From assembly GCF_964340395.1 (NCBI RefSeq), contig NC_135556.1, positions 18,657,642-18,721,641 on the forward strand: a stretch of 64,000 nucleotides of DNA, read 5' to 3'. The stretch comes from Glandiceps talaboti. Its lineage: Eukaryota; Hemichordata; Enteropneusta; Spengelidae. The translations under genes and the position numbers were made by a program. Under the pieces are notes generated by a model, which saw nothing but the letters and a program-made list of their open reading frames with translations, was not told the DNA's origin and did not search any database. Positions within the stretch are counted from its first letter, which is position 1; each line of letters opens with the position of its first letter. This document shows positions 10,087-22,924 of the stretch, one piece after another.

Positions 10087-12148
10087 GGTATAACATAGGT
10101 TGTCAGCAGTTCTACAATTTCAATTACAACCATTACTGAAGACTTCATAGCTGTCAATATGTTGTTGATAATATTATGACTTTCTGCTCCATGCTCACTT
10201 CTCTTGTTCATCTAATTTTAGAATACAACACTGTTTTTTTTACAACTCAATATCAGATATGCAATCTGACAGAATTGAATGCATTCAAAAAATATTTTCT
10301 AAGATATTTTACATTTTGTGGTTCCACAAGTCTGCATTATCGATTATAGATTTCTTCCTGAATACATATAGTTCACATGTTATTTTTGTGTAGCATGGTT
10401 TTTGTATGTGTTTTTGTTCACTAGATCATTTTAATTTCATCGCAAGTACAGATTTTTAGGGGTTGTGTGTACTCTGTTACCCTGTTAGATATAGCCCATT
10501 TTTACACACAGCAGAATCAATGTTACAAAACAAGGTTTTATCGGCTGCACTTCAAGACTTCTTAATCATGTAAATAGTGCCATTAGAGAATTTCACGTTT
10601 TTTATGTGAAAGTATCAAGGTATAAATGTTTAAATTTATCTTTCTCCATGATGTAAATTTGCCACCTTTTATTCAATCATGCTTTTAGTGTATTTTTTGT
10701 GTACCTATGTTGTTGCTTACAGTATTTTAAATGTATGTGAATTTTTCTCACACATAGTGGTAGCCTTATGGTGCTGTTGATAAGAAGCAAGTAAATAAAT
10801 AAAACACGTTCTTTAGTGGCCCAGTTATACGGCTGAATGTAAACAAGCCCATTCTTTTTTATGAAGAGAATAAAATCAGATGATCTCCGCCATAAAAAGG
10901 ATAACATCAGATTGAAGAGCAGCCTTCAAACAAAAATATTTAAACATTACATGAAAATTCACACATCACGTTTTTCATAACCCAGAAATAAATTTAACAA
11001 ACTGAGGCAAGATAAGACAAAATCCACACATTAAACGTACATGGTAACTTTCTATACAGGAATTTTGCATTTTGTTCTAGTGAATTTAAGGTTAGGTTAT
11101 TCAAGTCTTTTTGTTCTAATTTATACTGTTGTCATCTGTGGTCTAATTTTAAGTTGAGAACATACAACAAAGTTCGAGTTGCGTATAATAATTGTTTTAG
11201 AAATTTTTTAAATTAATATTCCAGGTGGTGTAGTATTTGTTATACGTTTGGTTGTTACTCAGTTTTGTCATTTGGTGAACTTGTCCGAAAAAGTGTTTAT
11301 AATTTTGTCAAGAGAGTTTTAGATAGTAGTAATGTTTATATACAGTGTGTTTACTCATGTTTATACCATGACTCTCTCCAGTGCAGGCACTGAAGAGATA
11401 TTCTTTATTAATTTATATCACTATTTGCTTTTTTTTGTATTAGTTTGGTTTTTTTAATGCATTTTCTTGTAAATTCCTGGTGTATTTCTAAAAAAATATT
11501 AGGAGATATTAAAAATGACCTTGCTTGACCCTTAGATACAAATAGTTTCTTCAAAAGAGTGAACAGTGCTGATTTCAGTAGCTCTTTATTTCAGACTCAT
11601 TTTTATTACAGAACCTATATAACAAATCAATACATTTGTGAATCTCCTATCTTCAAATAACTGATGCTAACAGCAATAGCAATTAGTGTGTCCCTGATTA
11701 GACCACTGATATAACAGACTATCTTTTTAGGGGTGGTCAAATGTCTCGTCTCATATGTTGTCCATATAGAACCTGTGTTAATGAATTCAACTACAGTGTG
11801 AGCAGTTTGGTGTGAGGGAACAGCGCCCTCAAGGAAAGTATATCAAATACATTATGTCAAAATAAAACAGAGATAAATTTGTTAATGTGTTTTTGATTCG
11901 GTGGTGTAGTCACCTAGAGCTGTTTTTCCTCTACATCCAATTTCCCTGATACAGATTCTCTGTGTAGGATTGGAACGTCAGAAGTTTTTAATGATTAAAA
12001 GTTAACACCCGTTTTGGAAACCAGTTCTTGCTTCATCATCTGACTCAATGTTCACTTCAAGTTCTGGTTCTGTACTTCACTGGCACATATGCACTGTAGT
12101 GGGACTGATTCTAGTTTTATCAACGAACTCATAAATTTGTTAGTTGAC
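10087..12148. other. Gene-free stretch
   Basis: AT-rich, only short chance ORFs. A single AGCGCCCTC motif near 11821, common next to repeats in this window. Nothing else supported. Confidence 0.6.
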
Positions 12149-12400
12149 TCAAAAGAAACCTGGCTGAAACCAACAACGTATACAGGGCCAATGCAACCCA
12201 AAGAGATAAACTTGGCAATCAATTTAAAAGAAATCTACTTGAAACCAACAATGTATAGTGTCAATGCAACCCGAAGAGATAAACTTGGCAATCAACTTAA
12301 AAAGAAATCTAGCTGAAACCAGCAAAGTGATACAAGGGCCAATGCAACCCAAAGAGATAAACTTGGCAATCAACTTAAAGAAATCTACTTGAAATCAACA
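12149..12400. repeat. Tandem repeat, about 75-bp period, 3.4 copies
   Basis: Units start at about 12150, 12227, 12300 and 12377 and carry AAAGAAATCTACTTGAAACC, CCAATGCAACCCAAAGAGAT and AAACTTGGCAATCAACTT. Short ORFs through it are repeat artefacts. Confidence 0.75.
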
Positions 12401-13066
12401 TTGTCATCATATACCAAGCTGATAACAAGAGACTCTATAAATCCTTAATGCTGGAAACATCAGGTAATTAAAGCCCTATGTGCTTTGCCTAGGAGGTAAC
12501 ACAAAATATATAACTAAATTTTTACTAATTTTTATTTTCCCTCTTTCACACACAATTGATGAAGACTAACAAAGCTTTGAGTTGTAGTTTACATGACTAC
12601 AGTTTAGAGGTAAAAGCCAAGATTGATGGCAAACTCACATAATCACATGACGCCATTAACACCTGGCGAAAACATTCAGTCCACTGAAGAAGTCAATAGA
12701 GTCTAGACAAAATATTTGGACAACGTATAAACATTTGTATTCACGTCAAATTCTTATTACAAAATGGCAAAGAGATATATATTTCAAAGACATTGCATCA
12801 TAATGAAACTATTATACTTTATGCAGAACTGCACAAAATGAAAATAGTCCAGTTGCTTATAGTGTTAAATTGATTGAGTCATTTTTTTCGGTAGTGTAAT
12901 TTTTTGTATTGTTTTTTATTTTGATTTCTCTACTTTTATATTTTTCTGAGTGACTCTTTCACAATTTCTTTTCTTTTCATTAATTATTTTCTTTATTTTT
13001 TAACTTTGAACTGTTGTGACCTTTTATCAATTTGATGTGCAATCACAAATTTAGTGTTGTTAATTG

Positions 13067-13385
13067 TGGAACTCGCTTCCATTTGAAATAAGAAATGCAA
13101 AGACTGTTGACATTTTTAAACGTAGTTTAAAGACGCAACGTTTTAGACGACATTTCAACTAATTCAATTTAACTGGTCGGTTTTATTGGAAGTGATTGAT
13201 TTCAACTTGTCGGTTTTTATACAATGTGAATTGTTTTAGTGGGTCAGTGTTATACTTAGCTCCTCTGTGAGTGGTGTTGTTTTCTTTAGTTTTGCAATTT
13301 TTTAACTTCAGTCTACAATGCACTGAGACGCATGTGTAGCGTGTTTTCTTTAATACAAGAAATAAATAATAATAATTCATTAATT
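13067..13385 (+). mobile_element. LINE 3' end (C-terminal coding plus tail)
   Basis: Reads WNSLPFEIRNAKTVDIFKRS then LKTQRFRRHFN and a TAA at 13160-13162. The W-N-S-L-P ... F-K-R-x-L-K-T motif is typical of the end of RTE/Jockey-type reverse-transcriptase ORFs. A 3' UTR of about 220 bp follows, with the motif CACTGAGACGCATGTGTAGC and an AATAAATAATAATAAT tail. The 5' end is truncated. Clade not determined. Confidence 0.65.
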
Positions 13386-13725
13386 GACCATTTATTTTTT
13401 TCATCATTATTGTTAGACATACATTATATGCTTGAGACATTCATTAGCAAGAATGCAATCTACAGGATTTTCTTTTAGGTGAAGATGCCACGACCACCAA
13501 TTCTAGTTGAGCTGAATGTCATAAATATTCAAAATATATAATTATGCAAATTTTCCTCATTAATATGCAAGCCAATCAGTTGAACTACACATCAATATGT
13601 GGATTATTAACATAATATCATGATTAAGTCATAGACAACTAGGCAAGGTCTTTTCTGGACAACTGATTATGCAAATCTTCTCATTAATATGCAATATGCA
13701 TCCATCACAGATCAGCATGGATATA

Positions 13726-13931
13726 CTGTAAACCTGCATATTTTCACGACTAGAAAATTTTGCGATTTTACAGTCTTCATGTAGTTCACAAAGATTAATT
13801 TTCACTAATAACCATACTGGTACATTGCATTATGCAGAAATATATATTTTCGCTACTACTTATTTTCACGTTTTTGTTTTGTAGCGAAATTGGCGAAAAT
13901 AAATCTTACGCGAACATTTCCAGGTTTACAG
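13726..13931. mobile_element. TA-flanked MITE, copy 1
   Basis: Termini CTGTAAACCTG and CAGGTTTACAG, bounded by TA on both sides (13724-13725, 13932-13933), so Tc1/mariner-like. The interior contains GCGAAATTGGCGAAAATAAATC. No ORF. A diverged copy lies at about 21330-21526 in an EXD1 intron. Confidence 0.7.
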
Positions 13932-14859
13932 TAATATTTGTATCCAAAAATTAAAATTGGTGCCAACTTAAGAAATACTTGGGTTCAGCCAGTGAGGTCG
14001 TGTCAATTATGATTGGAAATTTAAATTTATTATGATTTGTTAATCAATAGTATTGGAGATGAATTTCACTGAATATTCTGTTGTGACAAAAGAAACAGAC
14101 TACAAACATGCCTGTACATCTAAGCCTCCGTGCTAGCCAGACCTAGGGTGCATCATAACTATGGTATAGTGTTCTCATGGTGATATCAAAAGTCTAGGTA
14201 AACGGTACTGTTGTCATTTCAAATAAACATCTACTGAAAGAGGGAAAATGGCAGTTTTTGTACAAACGATCTTGCCATTGCAATCAATGAAGTGTTTCAA
14301 AATTGTGCAACTATATTAAAAGCTCTGTGTTAAGCCTCTTCATTAAACAAACTCTTTTTAACCTCGTTCAAAAGCAACTTTATCTCATTCCTACTTATTT
14401 TTTTGATTAATTAAGTCCCAAGAATCATAATCATAAATAATATGTAAATCATGTGGAAGCTAATGGCATTAAATTTTTTTCTTCGTCACATGACGGAATT
14501 CAATATGGCACAAACCATGACTTCAAAATGGTGGCGACCATGCATCACATGATGCCATAAGTATGGAACAGCTAAGTACAACCAGTCTCAGCTATGTGCA
14601 CTAGTCATCAAGCTTGCTTGCATGGCTATGCCACCCTGGCACTAGCTAAAAATTTTGATTCAATATTTCATATTCACACCTATTTTGTATACTTTGTCAT
14701 TATGCACAACACAGCTCCCAACAATAAAGTGAACCGAAATTTTAATTACAAACACATCAGTACTAGACACTTCTATACTTCTCTGTGACACAGCTTTTAA
14801 TAGTTAAAGTACAAAATTGCTTTTTTTTATCATCTGCCCATCATGGTATATAACATTTG

Positions 14860-14975
14860 TGCCATGTTTGAAAGGAATTACATTGTGCATGTCAGAGTTT
14901 CACCGGACACACACATGGGTGGACAGAACTCACTCCCATATCCTTCGGAGCTCTGCCCACAGGGGGTTATCAACA
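14860..14975 (+). repeat. Remnant of a common retroelement 3' end
   Basis: CACCGGACACACACATGGGT, GGACAGAACTCACTCCCATA and CCTTCGGAGC..GGGGGTTATCAAC. This type of sequence (oligo-CA, GGACGG, then a GC-rich hairpin and GGGGTTATCAA) is frequent at retroelement 3' ends in marine invertebrates. Family not assigned. Confidence 0.4.
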
Positions 14976-15931
14976 CAGATTTGTTTTTGTTCATTATCAT
15001 ACAAGTCATATTTACAAGTTTACATGAAATGTAGTACCTCTGAAGTACAATGCAAAATTTGCCTATTACAATGTCAACGATACCAACCAAGAAATAAGGT
15101 CACTGTTGGCACTATTAAAGTTAAATGTTCAATGTCAGTTTCTTTAGAGCATAGTTTTTTCATTTTTTATCATTTCTTAACTTTTATTTCTCACTTTTGT
15201 ACTTAGACAGTAGACCTTTTACAATTTAGCATCCTGTTTTCTCCTTTTAGTTTGTTATTATTTTGTTTTTATTGTCTATCTATATCTCCTACTACTTGCA
15301 TTTTTACTGCGTTTTAATCTTGAACAGCTATCTACTTTTTTATTGATATGACAGTGTTATACTGTACATGGCTAGAAAAGACAATCCATGTACAGTTGAA
15401 ATGTCAGGAAGTTTTAATAAATGCTGGTTTTTACAACCTGAACTCATATCACCTAAATTCAAACTCTTAAGTATGTTTCAATTTTTGACCGAAATTTCAG
15501 AAGATATGCATATAAATGATTTGTATAGCTTTTCATCAACAATCGTATAGAACCCTCCGGAAAAATCCCACCAAATTTCAGATTCATTGACCCTGTAGTT
15601 TTGACAGGAAATCACATTTTAGATTGTATTTTACATACTGGTATCAACAATGGAGTCATATTTTCTTCAATGACTGACACACCTACAAACATTCTCATCA
15701 ATTTTCAGAAGAATCTACCCAACAGTTCTGGAGTTAGAGTGTGGTCAGGCCATCATCAGTATTCATTTGAACAATTTCCCAAAGACACCCTACGTAAATC
15801 ACCACCCCCAAAAAAGCATTTCACTAAAACCTGTTATAGCACTACAGCTTTGTATTGGATCCGACGTGTATGTATGCGTGTCTGTCTGTGTGTGTGTGTG
15901 GGTGTACACTTTGGCCCAAGAAATTATATTG

Positions 15932-16001
15932 AACACATATTGCCTGGCCATGAGGGCTATTCGGGTTCTATAGTCCAAATATAGGCCAGGCAATATGTGT
16001 T
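15932..16001. repeat. Perfect 18-bp palindrome with 34-bp loop
   Basis: Arms AACACATATTGCCTGGCC (15932-15949) and its reverse complement (15984-16001). The loop has no ORF. It may be a small fold-back repeat or part of a larger MITE. Two direct copies of TGTGAACTCGCGGTGG follow at 16030-16097. Confidence 0.7.
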
Positions 16002-16780
16002 TTATAATACATTTTGTATACCTCATGCTGTGAACTCGCGGTGGCAGACAACATCGTCAAAAGCTGCCATTTTGACCTGATGTGAACTCGCGGTGGTTAC
16101 GTGACCATGTAAAAGTTGATGGAACTTTCCCCCTACGGAAATAGTCATTCTATTTTCCTATCATGTGACTGATTCTAGCGAATCATGGCACAGCATTATC
16201 ACTAGGTATATTATATAACAGTATATAACACGCTTCATAGTACACACTTTAGAACACTGACTGATTCTGATTGGATGGAAAATCATTCCATTTGAACAAT
16301 TTTTCATCTCCATACCCTAGGAACATCTCCACCAAATACCAGGCGGTTCTTGACTTCAAAGTTGTTTACATACATACATGTACACACACACAGCAGTTTT
16401 TGACTTAAGTCATTTTCATACACACATGTTGGCATGCCCATAGCACAACTGACCCTCATTTTTGTTAAATTTTCACGTAAAAGCTAATCATGAATCATAC
16501 ACATGATAAATTTCAAACCAGTAACTAAGTTTACATGATTACAAATCTCATGATTGTTTCAGTGTGATTTCATTGCAGGATAGCTGAGCTCAAAATCATT
16601 TCAGTGTGATTTCATAACTTTGCTGAGCTGCAGTGAACCACTTGATTAGCCAGCTGGGCCGTCTTCTTAGTCTTCGTGGCATAGCTATTTTTCACATTTG
16701 CATTATAAATGCAATTTCCATGTAGGATATCTCATGATTTGTTTCTGTGTGGTTTCAATTTCGGATATCTCATGATTTGT

Positions 16781-19700
16781 TTAGTGTGGTTTCCATGTAG
16801 GTTTACTACCTTTCTTTGTCACTTCTTGATAATATGAATGATGCAAGTCTTCATCCAAAGGGAAGTTACACTCTACCATACTACCCCTGATTAGATAGAT
16901 ATCCTGTGAAAATAAAAGGACACACAACAGAATGGTCATTTTGATTTCTGAACTGTTGAATTATCCTGGCAGTTCTCTCTCAAAGCAAAAAAGAAAATAA
17001 ATGAACTTTAAAGACTAACATATCCTGCTAGTTAACTCTTGTAGTCACTAGTATAACATTTAATCACAGTAAACATGTCATATCAGACATGGGTATACAG
17101 AAATAATTAATGAATGCATGAATATGACATTCCTGGTACTCTATCCGGCTCCCTGTCCATAGGTCTCTTTCTTTCTCCCTCCCTCCCTTTCTCTCCCCTA
17201 CCTACTACCCTCCACTCTTCAACCCCCTCCTCTCTCCCTCTACCTCTCTCTATATCTCCCTCCTTATCTCCTTCCTTCCCTCCCCATTCCCCCTCCTCTT
17301 CATTAGACATTATGAAGACTCACAGCGTTACTTTCTGTCTATCTGATGATATATAAATTCATATCATTGATTGCCACAGTTGTAAAACTATCATGTAGAC
17401 AAAATGGCAAATACCATACAAAATTAATCCATGTTAAACTTAAAGTAATACATTACCTTAGGTGACTTGATATGTTTTATCATCTCTGAATACGACTCCA
17501 GTGTAGTACCTCGTCCTATGCCTAACTTACGAGATTTCCCAGTCGGAGACAATGGATGTTCCTCATTTTCTAACTTTCCTTGTGACTTCTCATTATTCCC
17601 AAACAACCCATCAGCTCTAGAATACCTCTTCAAAGACAGTTCATTCATGGCTATGACTGCAGACAAGTCACTCATTTCCATGTCTGAGGGGTTATCACTG
17701 GATGTACTGAAAGATGCATTATTCTCACATTTGCTTGTATGAGAAAAACTTGTTGCAGGGTTTTTCTTCTGCAAGAAATTCCCGTCAGCCTTTGCAACAG
17801 GCATTCTGGGAACACAAAAAGTTCCACCTGTGAATAAATGGTCATCTGCATCAGCAAACTGTCCTGGCTGTGAATGTAATACACTAACATGTTTCTGCTT
17901 GATAGGAGAGAGAGCAAAACCTTCAAAGGAAGACAAACTACTGCTATCAGAAGTAAACGATGCCATACTGCTGCTTTTGACTGTTGGTCTTTCAAAGTGC
18001 AGCTGAGGTGACATGGTCACAACATCCACTTTCCTTTCTGGTGCAATCTGTACATCAGTGTCAGACTCCTCAGAATTCTCGGCAGATTTCAATATCGATG
18101 TCAACCTGTCTCTTATAGACAGTATTTTGCTTCTATCCACTTCTACATCAAGGTTCATCGTATGGCAAGTATGTTGATGGATTTGTCCACCAGGAACACT
18201 TTTCATAAAACCATCCTTTGTGAATGGTTCATTGAAATCTCTACTATCCTCATCCTCAGTCTTGTGTCCACATATTTCTTTGTTTTTGACAGCTTTAATA
18301 AGCTGTTCCTCCATTTTCACGGCCATAGCGGATGCAAGCTTCACACCCTGTGTCTTTGTTACATGGTCCTGACTGGCTGTAACACCAGCATGTACATCTC
18401 CAGTATCATTCTCTTTCACACCAGAAGCCTGACTTGTCACCATCACATCACTTTCATCCTCATCACTGCTAGTTGTAATATCACTGCTGGAATCAGAACA
18501 CTCGTCATCACCATTACATGATGTGCCTTTACTCTTATCAGGAGACAAATTCATCTTTGTCTTGTAAACCTCTTCTGATCTGTCTGACAATTCAGAGCTA
18601 GATGTCTGAATGGATTCATATTGTCCACTTTTTATGAGTGATGAAGGATTCAGATGTGGAGACAGAATGATAGCTTTTCTTGGTGTGATGGTTGATGAAC
18701 CTTTAACGAAAATACCAAACAACGTGAAAATAACCAAAACTGTTCACTAGCTTGGTAGATCAAATGACTACAAATCAATGTGTTTACTCACAAGTGACTA
18801 AATACTGTTCAGGATGTACAATATTATGAGCAAGTCTTTGTACCTAACAAAAAAGTTTCAAAAAAGATTCCCATTGCAGCGTTAATCTGAAATATAGGTG
18901 ATAAAACATAGAATATGACTTACAACTGAAAATTTTGATGAATTCATTTCATCAATTGTTTACACAAAAGGGACATATTTTTCCCCTACATATCACATTT
19001 CATTCCCAGATCAACACATATAAACAGTAAACATACTTGTCTTTGTCATTCTGTTCTCAAACTTTCGTCCTTCATGCCAAATATCACGACTCCATGTGAC
19101 TCCTGGATCAATGGCTCCTTGAAAGTTTTCCCTGAATCCATTTTCATCCCAGTGATGAATTCCTCTATAGCGTGAATGATTCAGTGCCGACATTCGCCTC
19201 ATTTCATGACTAGTTTCATAAATTGCATCAGGCAACAAATGACTGGTACTCTAAGGACAAACAAAATATTTCAGCTTGGTACAAATTTCAGCAAGAATGT
19301 AAACAGTGAACAAGCTCAATTTGCATTTGTATACATGCTAGGGAGTTCATGTTAGGGTTGGGTTAGGGATAAGAATAAGGCAAGACCCCCTAACATACAG
19401 GTGATCATCTTAACAAACGGCCACTGTTTTACACTTACCTACCCCAAAAATGTTAACTTACTTTTTATATTAACAGAGTATTACTATAAATATTATCATT
19501 TTGAAGTATTGATTATCATATGAGGATATATTACAATTTGTTTGTGTGCCATCAGGGATGAAAAAACCTTTTGAAAACAAATCAATTTTTCTGTACAAAT
19601 GAAATTAACTTTGCTGTAGGTTTTGTGAATGTATCAGCCCCACTTTTGATAGGTTTTACAGGAGAAATGAAGATGCCTTGGTGTTTCACTCACAAAACAC

Positions 19701-22174
19701 AATGTTTTTTAACACACACACACACAGACACCTTCAAATGCAAAACAAAGAATTACAGACAAGTTACCGTGTTGATTATCAGTTGGAAAGTAAACAATTG
19801 AAGCCATTGAAACCATTGAAAGTCTAAGTGTGATTTTTCCAGCAGAAGCCTGGTTCTACTACACTGTAGCAATGCTTTATAACTTTTTTTTTGTCATTGA
19901 GTAAAGGATCCTGCTGTATGTGTTGTGTCTCTGTTATTGTTAGTCTAGAGTGGAATTGTGTATATCTTTACGTTAAAACATCCTGTCCATGGGTGAAACA
20001 CCAAAGCAACTTTATTTTTCCTGTAAAGTAGGACATGAAACTGCATCTCACCGGTAACCTTGCATTGGTTTCATTAGGCCTGTCTCTGATTGTCTGTAGA
20101 TATATATCTACAGCCAGTGTGAATTCTTCCATCATACACTCCATCAAAACAATACGTAAATCTAACAAATACATCACATTCTTCACAGCCGCTTCTATGA
20201 GATAGCGCTTTACAGGTCTTTCTGTCCACACTGCCTGGTCAGTCTGCAAAAGTTACAACAGAAGAACACACCTTCTGTAAACCTTGAAGTTCAAGCGTTT
20301 GATAAAATTGTACTCATTACTGAAAATAGACTAGCATATCCTTGTATTATCCATGATGGTCAAATGGTTAGAGTGACTGGCTAGGAATCTGCAGGCTGCA
20401 GGTTTACATGTAAGCCTCACTGCTGCTTTATGTTCTGAATAGCTAAAGTCGTCAGAAAAGATTTGAACCAAAAATGTGCCTTGGTCAACCTGCCTGTATA
20501 ATATAATGTGATTGTGTCATTATAGGTCTGTACCATGGATAATAGTTGTACAGTGCTATGATCATGGTGTCCACTGTGGAAATTGATTTATGAATATGTA
20601 CTATTATTAGTGCCCATGCTCTGTAACTCTACATTGCTGTCAACAAAGTTTACTTTTTGATGATATTTCATTCAGCTTTAGATATAAAATCAACATATAC
20701 AAACCTCAATACATTTACTTCTAACTCTTTGAAAATACACCTGATCCATTGTCAAGTTCATGTGTTCTAGCAGACATGCCACTTGACCTCTGACATATCT
20801 GGGCAGGTCACCTCCATTTCTGTTCCTCCATATGATCACATCAGCAACCTATAGGGCATATGACGTTATGAAAACACAGCTCATGGAGTTATATCTAGGT
20901 AACATACATTTCTCTCTCAGACATACATGTAATAGTATCAATAAACAACTCAAGGAGTTATGACTGTCAAAGAACTAATTTGACATCTATCATCTCATGG
21001 ATAGTCCCTCGGTACTTTTTTCTCTCAGTACAGTTGTGACGCACTATGAACAAGTAAACAAGTCATGAAAATTTAACTGTCAAGGTCAGAGAACAGGTAT
21101 TTGGCATATGACATCTCTTGGCACATCCCTCCACTCTCCTCTTTCAGTACAATATTAAAATCTAATGGCAAAACAATAACCTAATGGATTATAACTGCCC
21201 AGCTCAAAGAACTGATATGACTTCTAATATCTCTTGGCCAGTTCCTCCATCACTTTGTCTCTCAGACATATGACGACGACACATGTAGAACATTTAAACA
21301 ACTCATGGAGTTATGACTGGTATTTTCACAGAAAAGTCATCAAACCTTTTTTTTCTGATTTTACAGTCTTCAGCGAGTTCTCAAAGACTAGTTTTCATTC
21401 ATAACCAGACTGGTACTACACTGTGTTCATGTATGAATATATTTTCGATATTACGTATTTTTTCGCTTTTGCTTTCTAGTGAAATTAGCGAAAATAAGTC
21501 TTAAGCGAAAATTTCCAGGTTTAAAGTACTTTAGTAAGCCATACAAATAAAAGGTCTACAAATGACCAACTCTTGGACCTATGACTGTAAATGTGGTAGC
21601 CTTGTGTGTGAGTACATTGATAACAATATGTTGCAAGATCTCAAATTTAAGAGGATTAGTTTAGTTTATAATTTTGATATCTTTTCTCATATAAACAATT
21701 CTATTACTTGGTTCTTAGCATACCACTGCAATGATCTATAGACATGTAAAATGTAGGTGGGCAGGAACACTTACCTGTGTATCAAAGACATTGACTAACT
21801 TTAATCCATATTGATGGAACAATGCATCAGATGGCTGTCTACAATCATGCATGACCTGTCATTGCACAATAAAAATAAATTGATCAATAAAACTTATCAA
21901 TTTATTTTCAATCGTCAGAATTTATCAAATTGGTGGTCAGTAGGTGTACTGCGATAACTTCTTGCGTTAGACAGGTGGACTTTGTTAAACTAGAAATTGA
22001 TGAACTATATCATTTGATTGATTTTAGCCCTAATTGTCGAAGGATTGAATAACTGACTAAAAAGTAGATTCTTAAGAAAGTGAAGCACTAATGTTTTCAC
22101 TATATGAGCAAGGGAATGTTAGTTTCACTGATTGATTGCTTGACTGACTGACTGACTGACTGACTGCCAGACTT

Positions 22175-22208
<34 letters not shown>

Positions 22209-22282
22209 TGACTGACTGACTGACTGACTGACTGACTGACTGACTGACTGACTGACTGACTGGCTGATTGATTGATTGATTA

Positions 22283-22337
<55 letters not shown>

Positions 22338-22824
22338 ACAATGATTAAATCAATCAATATATTTACCAGGTATTACTTATGTATGATTGAGATTTGATGG
22401 GCTATTTGGGCTTTTTTTACATACAATCTGTAGTATTATCAAAAGACAAGTATTTTAAAGTTGTTGAACATCAGCATAAAACCCTGGACTACATCTGTCT
22501 TTAAAAAATGTGAAATGACAAAAACCAAGACAACAATTGATGAGTTCAAACAAGATTACCAGACCACAAGATACAGACACAAAAATGTTAAATGATTAAC
22601 ACTTTACCTTCACAATGTCTTTACTTTCAAATATTTCACCCAGTCCTTGATTAAAACATGCAAATCCAAGCTGAAGAATATCAAACAAGTAGACATGCTG
22701 TCTAGTTGCCACCTGAAAGACAAAACATACAGTCTGAACATCACTGTATGTGTTTTAATAACTTATACTGACATCTATGAACTCCCTGCAACAACACAAA
22801 TCAGCAACATGCATGCAAAGAGGT

Positions 22825-22864
<40 letters not shown>

Positions 22865-22866
22865 AT

Positions 22867-22924
<58 letters not shown>

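Larger units (their letters stand above)
13932..16780. other. Gene-free, repeat-derived stretch
   Basis: Holds the retroelement remnant at 14860-14975 and the palindrome at 15932-16001. A stretch at 15550-15780 with phrases such as CCAAATTTCAGATTCATTGA looks like old retroelement 3' sequence. Two 31-bp direct repeats (GGATATCTCATGATTTGTTT) lie at 16725-16790, the second overlapping the EXD1 stop region. Confidence 0.5.

Noticed and set aside
17107-17356. Ser/Pro- or Glu/Gly-rich ORFs on both strands
   Set aside because: Both are translations of the CTCCCT tract in an EXD1 intron.
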